From assembly GCA_900321775.1 (NCBI GenBank), contig ONXE01000075.1, forward strand, positions 1-10,181: DNA of 10,181 bases, given 5' to 3'. Position numbers and translations under genes: made by a program. The notes beneath the pieces were generated by a model that had not been told where the DNA came from, did no database searches, and saw only the letters and a program-made list of their open reading frames with translations. Origin of the DNA: an uncultured Bacteroidales bacterium. GTDB lineage: Bacteria; Bacteroidota; Bacteroidia; Bacteroidales; Paludibacteraceae. Position 1 is the stretch's first letter, and the number at the start of each line of letters is the position of its first letter. Positions 1 through 6,266 of the stretch are shown here, piece after piece.

Positions 1-998
1 GAACCACTTGAACTTGTCTGACTGGTACGACTGGTAGATGTGCGGCCGGTAGTGGTTGTAGTGGTCGTGTTAGGCGCTACCCGTTGCTGCAGTTCACGCG
101 CATTGGAGATAGTAGCCGTACGGCTCGAACCACTTTTGTCTGCACTGGCCATACGTTGCGAAAACGACTGATCCGGATGGCGTGTCTCATAGTCACGACG
201 CGTCACCTCAGAACCTGTTCGAGAGTAGTTGCTATAGTGGACACGATCATCGAACTCACAGCGGTTGCAATACCTGTTGTTGGTGATATACGTGTTCACA
301 TACGCCTGATAGTGGCTCAGATAAACCGGTGCCGGCTTATGATAGTAGTGCGGGTAATAATCCCAATAATACGGCGAACGCCAAGGATTATAATGCGGCA
401 CTCTCCAACGGGCAAACATGGGCGGAGTACGCACAAAAACGGGGCGAACATAGTAGTTGGCGCCGTAGATATATGGTGCACCGATGATTTGCACATACGG
501 AGTGGCATAACTCATCTCTGCCGTCAAGGTGGCTACGTCCTGGAAAACGTTCTGCGCCAGCACTGCCTGGATAATCACCACGTGATTGTAGCCGTCTATA
601 GCCTCCACAACACGCAGATAATCAACATATCCGTCGCGATTCAAGTCCAACGAAGAAAGCATGTAAGTGGATGAGTTGAGCAACATCTCAAACTCCTCAA
701 GCGAGTTAGCCGCAGCAAATGCCGCGCCCACTGCACGCAGGTCAAGGAAGAAACTGACGTCTTCACCCAACGCCGTTACGTTGACCACAGTCGTAGTGGT
801 ATGGGAAGGCGAGGTTTTGACGACAGTGGTAGTCTTGGTAGGCTGTACGTACGAACTGCCATAGACCACGCGGGTTGCAGGCTGGGTATATACGACGGTA
901 GCGCTCGGTACGGGAGCCTCTGCCGTAGTGATAATGCGTGTAACACAACTGCTCAGAAGCAGCGCTGCACTGCAAAGAATAAGACTAACTTTTTTCAT
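1..998 (-). CDS. Tyr-rich lipoprotein with an EF-hand-like loop, C-terminus off the left edge
   Basis: Seen: 332 codons open from ATG at 998 to the window edge with no stop. Residues 1-18 form a lipoprotein signal (MKK, a hydrophobic run, then LSSC with Cys18), so the product should be a membrane-anchored lipoprotein. A Thr/Val-rich linker (about 20-78) leads to a conserved block (80-165) with FFLDLRAV and the loop DLNRDGYVD (118-126), which resembles a calcium-binding EF-hand or dockerin loop but has Arg at position 12. Residues 165-245 are very rich in Tyr, Trp, Pro and His. The end (about 285-332) is Ser/Thr-rich with a seven-Thr run. Known: I recall the 80-165 block from unnamed Bacteroidales envelope proteins; its function is not established. 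It starts 13 bases after the kinase gene stop with no promoter visible, so it is probably the last visible gene of the rfbC cluster. Certain as a coding region; function unknown. Confidence 0.88.
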   Translation of the reverse strand, partial: MKKVSLILCSAALLLSSCVTRIITTAEAPVPSATVVYTQPATRVVYGSSYVQPTKTTTVVKTSPSHTTTTVVNVTALGEDVSFFLDLRAVGAAFAAANSLEEFEMLLNSSTYMLSSLDLNRDGYVDYLRVVEAIDGYNHVVIIQAVLAQNVFQDVATLTAEMSYATPYVQIIGAPYIYGANYYVRPVFVRTPPMFARWRVPHYNPWRSPYYWDYYPHYYHKPAPVYLSHYQAYVNTYITNNRYCNRCEFDDRVHYSNYSRTGSEVTRRDYETRHPDQSFSQRMASADKSGSSRTATISNARELQQRVAPNTTTTTTTGRTSTSRTSQTSSSG

Positions 999-1011
999 AT
1001 CTGATCAGATT

Positions 1012-1800
1012 TTAATACTCCAAAATCGATTGTGCCCAACGCGGCAACGGATCCACATGTTGCTCGGCCAACTCTCCGTTACGGAAGGTCATAAGCAACT
1101 GGGGAGGGGTGTTGTGCGCTGAGTTGTCATAGATATAACTTACATCGGCCACACGCACAAGAGCGCGACTGTTAAGCAGCGACTCCATGTACCGCGAGAT
1201 AACCGTTTTGAGCGGGATACTGTGGCCTCCTTTCATCACACGAATGGCAACACGGCTGGCCTGAACCGTAGGCGAGTAGGTGCATACAAAAATGTAAATC
1301 ACGCGATAACCGGCTGACTTGGCGCGTTTGATATAATCCAGCTTAGCCAAGCCGCTGACAGTCTCAAAAGCGATGGACCGCATCTCTTTCAGACACGCCT
1401 CTCGCTCTTCTTCACAATAGGCCGCTGACTTGCGGATAGCACTGTCATCATTCCATCCGCCAAACAGGTTCTGCGCTATGAAATCCTGGTTTTGATAAAC
1501 CATTCCCTTCAGCCAGCCATGCTTGGCCAGGTGCGTCATGATAGTGGTCTTTCCCGAACCGTTAGGACCTGCCATGATGAGCAATGTGGGCCGATTGTCC
1601 AACTGTTTGCTCTCCACATCCATCGACATGATGTGCGTCGTTTCGATGTTGACGAAGAAATTCTCCAGAACCTCGTTGTTGGTCTTCTGCGCTTCTTCCG
1701 CACATTCCTCCAACGCCATCTGAAACAAATCCATCGGCATTTCTTCCGCCCCATTCAGGCGAAAAGAATCCATCTCTTTCTTTTTAGCGTCTTTTACCAT
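1012..1800 (-). CDS. zeta-toxin-like P-loop kinase
   Basis: Seen: 262 residues from ATG at 1800. The Walker A motif GPNGSGKTT is at about 78-86, followed by QNQDFIAQNL (103-112), FETVSG (145-150) and the R-x4-GGH-x-IP region (187-196), an order typical of zeta-toxin domain proteins. Known: plasmid zeta toxins phosphorylate UDP-N-acetylglucosamine and are held by an epsilon antitoxin; many chromosomal homologues have no proven substrate. Residues 1-70 are an acidic N-terminal extension of unknown role. No epsilon-like gene is adjacent: the start overlaps the rfbC stop by 7 bases (ATGGTAA) and a lipoprotein gene follows 13 bases later. The pairing with a dTDP-sugar gene leads me to infer a sugar-nucleotide or other small-molecule kinase as readily as a toxin. 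A TTG nine bases upstream of the ATG is an alternative start. Family confident, function not. Confidence 0.85.
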   Translation of the reverse strand: MVKDAKKKEMDSFRLNGAEEMPMDLFQMALEECAEEAQKTNNEVLENFFVNIETTHIMSMDVESKQLDNRPTLLIMAGPNGSGKTTIMTHLAKHGWLKGMVYQNQDFIAQNLFGGWNDDSAIRKSAAYCEEEREACLKEMRSIAFETVSGLAKLDYIKRAKSAGYRVIYIFVCTYSPTVQASRVAIRVMKGGHSIPLKTVISRYMESLLNSRALVRVADVSYIYDNSAHNTPPQLLMTFRNGELAEQHVDPLPRWAQSILEY

Positions 1801-2363
1801 GGCTCCCAAGGTGTGATATCTTTTAGCAAAGGATGCTGAGTGTCTTTCGGACTAAGGATGACCTTGTCCTCCGGTAACATCCAATCGATTCCCAACGATG
1901 TATCCTGAATGCTGATTCCGGCATCGGCCTCCGGATGATAGAACTCATCGCATTTATACTGGAACACAGCCGTTTCACTCAACACGGAAAAACCATGTGC
2001 AAAACCTTTGTCGATAAAGAACTGAAGATGATTCTCCTCCGAAAGTTCCACTGCCACATGTTGCCCAAACGTAGGCGAACCCTTGCGGATATCCACAGCC
2101 ACATCCAGCACGCGCCCACGTACGCAACGAACCAGTTTAGCCTGCGTAAACGGAGCACGCTGGTAGTGCAAACCGCGCATCACCCCATACGACGACATAC
2201 TCTCGTTGTCCTGAACGAAAGTCAGTTTGCGTCCGACAAGTGGCGTAAGTTTCTCGTCAAACTCGCGCGCCGAATAACTCTCAAAGAAATAACCCCGTGC
2301 GTCCTTGAAGACGCGCGGCTCAATCACCAAAAGGCCCTGTATCGGTGTTTCACGTATGTCCAT
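1794..2363 (-). CDS. rfbC: dTDP-4-dehydrorhamnose 3,5-epimerase
   Basis: RfbC (RmlC) epimerises C3 and C5 of dTDP-4-keto-6-deoxyglucose, the third step of dTDP-L-rhamnose synthesis, in the cytoplasm. Seen: 189 residues, the usual family length, from ATG at 2363. The pattern fits a cupin: VFKDARGYFFESY (18-30), FVQDNES (49-55), GVMRGLHYQ (60-68) with the catalytic-type His66, VAVDIRKGSPTFG (88-100), GFAHGF (120-125) and FQYKCDEFYHPEADAGI (134-150) with the active-site Tyr region. The reading frame stays open upstream to 2411, but that stretch crosses the terminator hairpin, so the MDIRETPIQG start is preferred. Its stop overlaps the start of the zeta-like kinase gene. rfbA, rfbB and rfbD are not in the window. 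The gene begins only 7 bases after an intrinsic terminator, so its transcription start is unclear. Confidence 0.95.
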   Translation of the reverse strand: MDIRETPIQGLLVIEPRVFKDARGYFFESYSAREFDEKLTPLVGRKLTFVQDNESMSSYGVMRGLHYQRAPFTQAKLVRCVRGRVLDVAVDIRKGSPTFGQHVAVELSEENHLQFFIDKGFAHGFSVLSETAVFQYKCDEFYHPEADAGISIQDTSLGIDWMLPEDKVILSPKDTQHPLLKDITPWEPW

Positions 2364-2370
2364 ATTATTC

Positions 2371-2399
2371 AAAAACAGCCGACCAAAATTGTCGGCTGT
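2371..2399 (-). terminator. intrinsic terminator after the rubredoxin gene
   Basis: A perfect 9-bp stem (2375-2383 with 2391-2399) encloses a 7-nt loop and is followed on the minus strand by TTTTT. It lies 20 bases past the rubredoxin stop. The rfbC ATG (2363) follows the T-run by only 7 bases, so the element may also attenuate read-through into rfbC. Confidence 0.8.
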
Positions 2400-2419
2400 C
2401 AGCAGATGCACACTTGCAG

Positions 2420-2578
2420 TTACTCAGCAGGAGAGAACTCTTCCTTACCAACGCCGCAAAGAGGGCACTCAAAATCAGCGGGAACATCTTCCCAAGCGGT
2501 GCCCGGCGCTATACCGGCTTCTGGAGCGCCCACTTCAGGGTCATACTCCCAACCGCAAACATTACAAGTGTACTTCAT
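2420..2578 (-). CDS. rubredoxin
   Basis: A small cytoplasmic electron carrier with one Fe(Cys)4 centre; in anaerobes rubredoxins commonly donate electrons to rubrerythrin or other peroxide- and superoxide-removing enzymes. Seen: 52 residues, typical rubredoxin length, beginning MKYTCNVCGW. The two CxxC knuckles are C5-N-V-C8-G and C38-P-L-C41-G, with the conserved YDP (12-14), APGTAWEDVP (24-33) and aromatic Trp29 and Phe36 between them. All four iron ligands are present. The leader is A-rich with no Shine-Dalgarno site, as is usual in Bacteroidota. No TAnnTTTG box is visible between this gene and tRNA-Pro, so I infer that it is transcribed from the tRNA promoter and ended by the hairpin at 2371-2399. 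No electron-transfer partner gene is adjacent. Confidence 0.96.
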   Translation of the reverse strand: MKYTCNVCGWEYDPEVGAPEAGIAPGTAWEDVPADFECPLCGVGKEEFSPAE

Positions 2579-2601
2579 AGAGTTTGTTTTTAGTTAGATT
2601 G

Positions 2602-2621
2602 TGTCGAGAAGAGGCGACTCG
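2602..2621. repeat. direct repeat of the tRNA-Pro 3' end, copy outside the gene
   Basis: These 20 bases are identical to 2704-2723, which covers the acceptor 3' strand and part of the T arm of tRNA-Pro plus two flanking bases. Extending by three bases into the T loop adds a single mismatch (22 of 23). The copies start 102 bp apart. The pattern resembles an attachment-site duplication or a tRNA relic; the 102 bp between them holds GC-rich inverted repeats (for example CGACC/GGTCG near 2673) but no gene. Confidence 0.85.
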
Positions 2622-2703
2622 TACAGCGAAGCAGATCGTCCGAGTTTGCGAGGTAAGAACCCCGACCCCGGGTCGCGGCGCTTCGATCACCGATTCTTGA
2701 CTT

Positions 2704-2723
2704 TGTCGAGAAGAGGCGACTCG
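2704..2723. repeat. direct repeat of the tRNA-Pro 3' end, copy inside the gene
   Basis: Partner of the repeat at 2602-2621. This copy forms the functional 3' end of tRNA-Pro: acceptor strand 2707-2713 and T-stem/T-loop bases up to 2723. Confidence 0.85.
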
Positions 2724-2778
2724 AACGCCCGACCCCTACGTCCCGAACGTAGTGCGCTACCAACTGCGCTACTTCTCG
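2706..2778 (-). tRNA. tRNA-Pro (anticodon CGG)
   Basis: A 73-nt cloverleaf can be folded by eye. The acceptor is CGAGAAG/CTTCTCG (7 bp); U8 and A9 follow; the D arm is GCGC/GCGC with loop AGTTGGTA; the anticodon stem is CTACG/CGTAG with loop TTCGGGA, giving anticodon CGG followed by G37. The variable loop is GGGTC, and the T arm is GGGCG/CGCCT with loop TTCGAGT. C1-G72 with discriminator A73 is typical of bacterial tRNA-Pro. CCA is not encoded, so it must be added by nucleotidyltransferase. It decodes CCG. It lies just downstream of the topA terminator and has its own promoter. Confidence 0.96.
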
Positions 2779-2809
2779 AATATTTTCCAGCTTTCTTCAA
2801 AAGCGGGTG

Positions 2810-2841
2810 CAAAGATACTGCTTTTTTTTGATATGACCAAA
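2810..2841 (-). promoter_or_regulatory. promoter of tRNA-Pro and probably rubredoxin
   Basis: A Bacteroidota-type promoter: -7 box TATCTTTG (2810-2817) and -33 box TTTG (2838-2841) with a 20-nt spacer. The spacer holds an A8 run that ends 4 nt before the -7 box. The tRNA 5' end is about 30 bases downstream. Confidence 0.8.
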
Positions 2842-2850
2842 TAAAAAAGC

Positions 2851-2898
2851 AAAAAAAATGCTTTTAGGCGCAAAAAACTTACTTCTTACGCCTAAAAG
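2851..2898 (-). terminator. topA terminator hairpin spanning the stop codon
   Basis: A perfect 10-bp inverted repeat, CTTTTAGGCG (2861-2870) against CGCCTAAAAG (2889-2898), has an 18-nt loop that contains the topA stop (2879-2881). On the minus strand it is followed by CA and a T8 run (2858-2851). A second small hairpin, AAAAGC/GCTTTT around that T-run, lies directly downstream. The 5' arm encodes the last residues of TopA. Confidence 0.65.
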
Positions 2899-5194
2899 AG
2901 GACTTTTTAGGTGAGTTTTCGGAGTTTTTGATAATCTCTTCGCATTGCTCTTTGGTCAACGTGTCCACTTTGGTCCCGCGAGGCAGTTTGTAGTTAGCGT
3001 CACCCACCTTGAGATACGCTCCGTAACGTCCATTCATGACGCGAATGTCGCCAAACTCCAGGAGTGGGGTTGCCGCATCAGCTTTCTGGTTGAGCAGTTC
3101 TTCCACTTCTTCGATGGTGATATGTTGCGGATCAATCCCCTTGGGAATGCTGACAAACTCACCGTCGTAGCGCACATACGGGCCGAACTTGCCTTTGCCG
3201 ATAGTGATTTCTTTGCCGTCCTTCTCGCCCAACACATAAGGCAACGCATGCTCAAACAGTTGCAGCGCCTCTTCCAACGTGATAGTGTAGATCGACTGCC
3301 CTTTCTGCAATGAAGTGAAACGCGGTTTCTCGTCGCTCTCGGTGCTTCCAAGCTGGATGAGCGGACCAGTCTTGCCTATCTTGGCATAAACGGGTTTACC
3401 CGTTGCAGGGTCTGTTCCCAGCAAACGCGATTCCAGTTTGCCCGGATTTACGCCTTCTACCATCTTGTGGAAAGGCTTGTAAAACTTGTCAACCACCTTC
3501 ACCCAATTGGCCTTACCGTCGGCAATCTTGTCGAAATCTTCTTCGGCCTTGGCGGTGAAATCGTAGTTGAGGATAGCGGGGAACTCATCCACAAGGTAGT
3601 CGTTGGTAGCACGACCCAAATCGGTCGGCAACAGTTTACCCATGTCTGCACCCAAAATCTCGGTCTTCTGCTTGTCGGTCAATTTACCGTTCTTGAGCGT
3701 GAGCACGTTATACTCTTGTTTCTTGCCTTGCACATTTCCGCGCTCCACGTAATGACGCTGCTGGATGGTCTCGATGATGGTAGCGTAGGTAGAAGGACGT
3801 CCGATGCCCAATTCCTCCATTTTCTTCACCAGCGAAGCCTCGGTATAACGCTGCGGCGCCTTGCTGTACGTCTCTTGTGCCACAATCTCTTTGGCCTTGA
3901 GTTGCAGACCCGCTTCTACCTGCGGCAACAGATGTGCGGACTGTACATTCTCGTCATCTGTCGATTGCACGTAGGCACGCATGAAACCGTCGAACAACAC
4001 CACTTCACCCGAAGCGACAAACAGGTAAGGCGAGCCTTCGCAAGCCACCTCTACACGCGTTGTCTCCACTTTGGCATCGGCCATCTGCGAGGCAATAGCG
4101 CGTTTCCAGATCAGTTCGTACAGGTTCTTTTCGTCGGTAGTACCGGTGATTGTACGATGGCTGAGGTAAGTCGGACGAATGGCTTCGTGCGCTTCCTGAG
4201 CCCCTTTGGACGAGGTCTTGAAGTTGCGGGCTTTATGATAATTGGTGCCATAAAGATCCACCACCTCTTCGCGCGCTGTAGCGATAGCCAAAGATGACAA
4301 GTTAACCGAGTCAGTACGCATGTACGTGATCTTACCGGCCTCATAAAGCGACTGCGCCACACGCATGGTTTTGGCCACAGGGAATCGCAGTTTGCGAGCG
4401 GCTTCCTGTTGCAGCGTGGAAGTAGTAAACGGTGGTGCCGGCGACTTGGTTCCGGGTTTACGTTGCACGTCACGCACGCTATATGACATTTTGCCAAACT
4501 CCTCAAGAAAAGCCTGTGCTTCCTCTTTGGTGGCAAAACGGTGATTAAGCTCTGTCTTGATGAGTACCTCCTCGCCCTGAGCGTTCTTTCCGATAAAATC
4601 TGCCGCAACACGATACGCAGCAGACGTTTTGAAGCCCTCTATTTCCCGCTCGCGCTCAACAATCAGACGCACAGCCACAGACTGCACACGACCTGCACTC
4701 AGGCCTGTAGTTATCTTACGCCAAAGCACCGGCGACAACTCAAAGCCCACGATACGATCCATCACGCGACGAGCCTGCTGTGCGTTCACCAAATTGTAGT
4801 CGATGTCACGCGGATGCTCTATAGCGTTCAGAATAGCGGTCTTCGTAATCTCGTGAAAAACAATACGTTTAGTCTTCTCTTCGGGCAGATTCAAGACTTC
4901 TTTCAAGTGCCAGGCAATAGCTTCTCCCTCGCGGTCCTCATCGGACGCAAGCCACACGGTGTCGGCTTTCTGAGCCTCACTCCTGAGTGTCTGGATGAGA
5001 CGTGCTTTGCTCTCTTCCATGACATAATTCGGCTCGTAGCCGTGCTGGAGGTCGATACCCATACTGTTCTTGCCCACACCTTCTATATCGCGCACGTGAC
5101 CCTTGGACGGCAACACGTGATACTCGTTGCCGAGAAAATGCTCAATGGTTCGTGCCTTTTCGGGAGACTCTACTATGACTAAATTTTTGCTCAT
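2879..5194 (-). CDS. topA: DNA topoisomerase I (type IA)
   Basis: TopA relaxes negative supercoils by single-strand cleavage through a 5'-phosphotyrosine link. Seen: 771 residues from ATG at 5194 (MSKNLVIVESPEKA). The N-terminal Toprim domain has Glu9 and the metal-binding ASDEDREG (about 83-90). The type IA core carries GLSAGRVQSVAVRL (164-177), the active-site YMRTDS with Tyr at about 291, EAHEAIRPT (335-343) and GIGRPSTYA (464-472). The C-terminal third has no CxxC zinc ribbons and only two Cys occur in the whole protein. Instead there are Topo_C_Rpt-like repeats such as GKFGPYVRYDGEFVSIPKG (about 669-687) and NGRYGAYLKVGDANYKLPRG (about 722-741), then a Lys/Arg-rich tail. Known: such zinc-free repeats occur in TopA of Bacteroidota and other phyla. 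A TTG-initiated form ten codons longer would begin inside the promoter -7 box, so it is rejected. The gene is divergent from the CPBP gene. Confidence 0.97.
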   Translation of the reverse strand: MSKNLVIVESPEKARTIEHFLGNEYHVLPSKGHVRDIEGVGKNSMGIDLQHGYEPNYVMEESKARLIQTLRSEAQKADTVWLASDEDREGEAIAWHLKEVLNLPEEKTKRIVFHEITKTAILNAIEHPRDIDYNLVNAQQARRVMDRIVGFELSPVLWRKITTGLSAGRVQSVAVRLIVEREREIEGFKTSAAYRVAADFIGKNAQGEEVLIKTELNHRFATKEEAQAFLEEFGKMSYSVRDVQRKPGTKSPAPPFTTSTLQQEAARKLRFPVAKTMRVAQSLYEAGKITYMRTDSVNLSSLAIATAREEVVDLYGTNYHKARNFKTSSKGAQEAHEAIRPTYLSHRTITGTTDEKNLYELIWKRAIASQMADAKVETTRVEVACEGSPYLFVASGEVVLFDGFMRAYVQSTDDENVQSAHLLPQVEAGLQLKAKEIVAQETYSKAPQRYTEASLVKKMEELGIGRPSTYATIIETIQQRHYVERGNVQGKKQEYNVLTLKNGKLTDKQKTEILGADMGKLLPTDLGRATNDYLVDEFPAILNYDFTAKAEEDFDKIADGKANWVKVVDKFYKPFHKMVEGVNPGKLESRLLGTDPATGKPVYAKIGKTGPLIQLGSTESDEKPRFTSLQKGQSIYTITLEEALQLFEHALPYVLGEKDGKEITIGKGKFGPYVRYDGEFVSIPKGIDPQHITIEEVEELLNQKADAATPLLEFGDIRVMNGRYGAYLKVGDANYKLPRGTKVDTLTKEQCEEIIKNSENSPKKSSFRRKK

Positions 5195-5221
5195 GCGCTC
5201 AATTTTTTCGGAAAACGGCCG

Positions 5222-5253
5222 CAAAGGTAGTGGTTTTTTTTGAATTAACCAAA
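5222..5253 (-). promoter_or_regulatory. topA promoter
   Basis: -7 box TACCTTTG (5222-5229) and -33 box TTTG (5250-5253) with a 20-nt spacer, 28 bases before the topA ATG. The spacer contains A8 ending 4 nt before the -7 box, the same geometry as the tRNA-Pro promoter. Confidence 0.8.
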
Positions 5254-5288
5254 TTTTTTGCTAAAAAAAACGAATTATTGCAAAAAGT

Positions 5289-5320
5289 TTTGGAAAATTG
5301 CAAAATAATTTGTAACTTTG
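5289..5320 (+). promoter_or_regulatory. promoter of the CPBP protease gene
   Basis: TTTG (5289-5292), a 20-nt spacer, then TAACTTTG (5313-5320), 19 bases before the ATG at 5340. A 9-bp word, ATTGCAAAA, occurs at 5277-5285 and again inside the spacer at 5297-5305, exactly 20 bp apart. The promoter is back to back with the topA promoter. Confidence 0.78.
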
Positions 5321-5339
5321 CAGAAATTTTTTATGCAGT

Positions 5340-6266
5340 ATGAAACTAAAAGGTGCACTTTCTGGCAAAAACATCATCATCCGACTCATGACATGGATGG
5401 GATTAGTCATGCTGTTGACCATTCCGACGATTGCCATCTGGTCTGCGGTGGTGGGACCCAATCCCACACTATCACAACTGAGAATACTGCAAGTTCTACA
5501 GTCCTTTGCCTTCTTTATCCTGCCTGTACTGATCGCCGTTTGGCTGTGGTCCGACCAGCCTGTGCGTTGGTTACACCTGGACAAAGGGATGAGTTGGCAG
5601 ACAGCCGGTTTGGTTGTCGTACTGATAATCGTATTGTTGCCGGGTATCAACCTGTTGAGCACCATTAACCAGCAAATCGTTCTGCCGGACTGGCTGGCCG
5701 ATATGGAGAGTTGGCTCAAGTTGCGCGAAGAAGAAGCCACGCTGCTGACGGAGCGTTTTGCACAGGCTGACACTATCCCGCAGCTGATGCTCAACCTGCT
5801 TATTATGGCACTGCTGCCTGCCATCGCGGAGGAGATGTGCTTCCGTGGCACGTGCCAGGGGTTGTTTGTGTTCGGTACGGCCGGACCTTCTTATACTAAG
5901 GCGCGCCTGCACACGCACACGCACGTAGCAGTCTGGGTAACTGCCGTCCTCTTTTCCACACTGCATATCCAGTTCTATGGTTTTCTGCCACGCCTGCTTT
6001 TGGGAGCTCTATTGGGTTATATGTTGTGCTTTAGCAGTTCGCTGTACGTACCTATGCTGGCACATTTCACGAACAACGCTTTTGCCGTAATCTGTTTTTA
6101 TCTGGAAGGGAAAGGCCTGCTGGAAGCCGACAAAGTGGACCACTTGGGCAGCGGCGATACGTTGTGGCTTGGCCTGGTCAGTCTGGCTGCTGGCGGTGCG
6201 CTGCTTTGGCTCTTCGTTCGGCAACAATCATCAGCGCTTCGTCGCGAAGTTCCTCAGGCAACGTGA
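5340..6266 (+). CDS. CPBP family intramembrane metalloprotease
   Basis: An integral membrane protein of the CPBP (Abi, Rce1-like) family; members are glutamate-dependent intramembrane metalloproteases or bacteriocin-immunity-type proteins. Seen: 308 residues with hydrophobic segments near 14-37, 52-70, 88-107, 148-163, 196-213, 216-236, 240-255 and 275-293. The three family motifs are intact: EEMCFRG (EE at 164-165, R169), FSTLH (F205-H209) and HFTNN (H242, N245). A hydrophilic, acidic loop (118-145) precedes motif 1. Its substrate cannot be told from sequence. It is the only plus-strand gene here, has its own promoter, and its last 89 bases overlap the 3' end of the minus-strand gene downstream of parE. 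The ATG at 5333 is in another frame and is not used. Confidence 0.93.
   Translation: MKLKGALSGKNIIIRLMTWMGLVMLLTIPTIAIWSAVVGPNPTLSQLRILQVLQSFAFFILPVLIAVWLWSDQPVRWLHLDKGMSWQTAGLVVVLIIVLLPGINLLSTINQQIVLPDWLADMESWLKLREEEATLLTERFAQADTIPQLMLNLLIMALLPAIAEEMCFRGTCQGLFVFGTAGPSYTKARLHTHTHVAVWVTAVLFSTLHIQFYGFLPRLLLGALLGYMLCFSSSLYVPMLAHFTNNAFAVICFYLEGKGLLEADKVDHLGSGDTLWLGLVSLAAGGALLWLFVRQQSSALRREVPQAT

Noticed and set aside
84..674. A 196-codon plus-strand frame near the left edge
   Set aside because: The opposite strand encodes a coherent lipoprotein with signal peptide and conserved block over the same bases.
2602..2700. A complete second tRNA ending at the repeated 3' end
   Set aside because: No intact 5' acceptor, D arm or anticodon arm can be drawn; the best 5' candidate (CAAGAAT near 2699) pairs at only 5 of 7 positions and the T stem is broken.
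3467..4297. A 276-codon plus-strand frame opposite topA
   Set aside because: Antisense to the conserved TopA core, with no recognisable domain.
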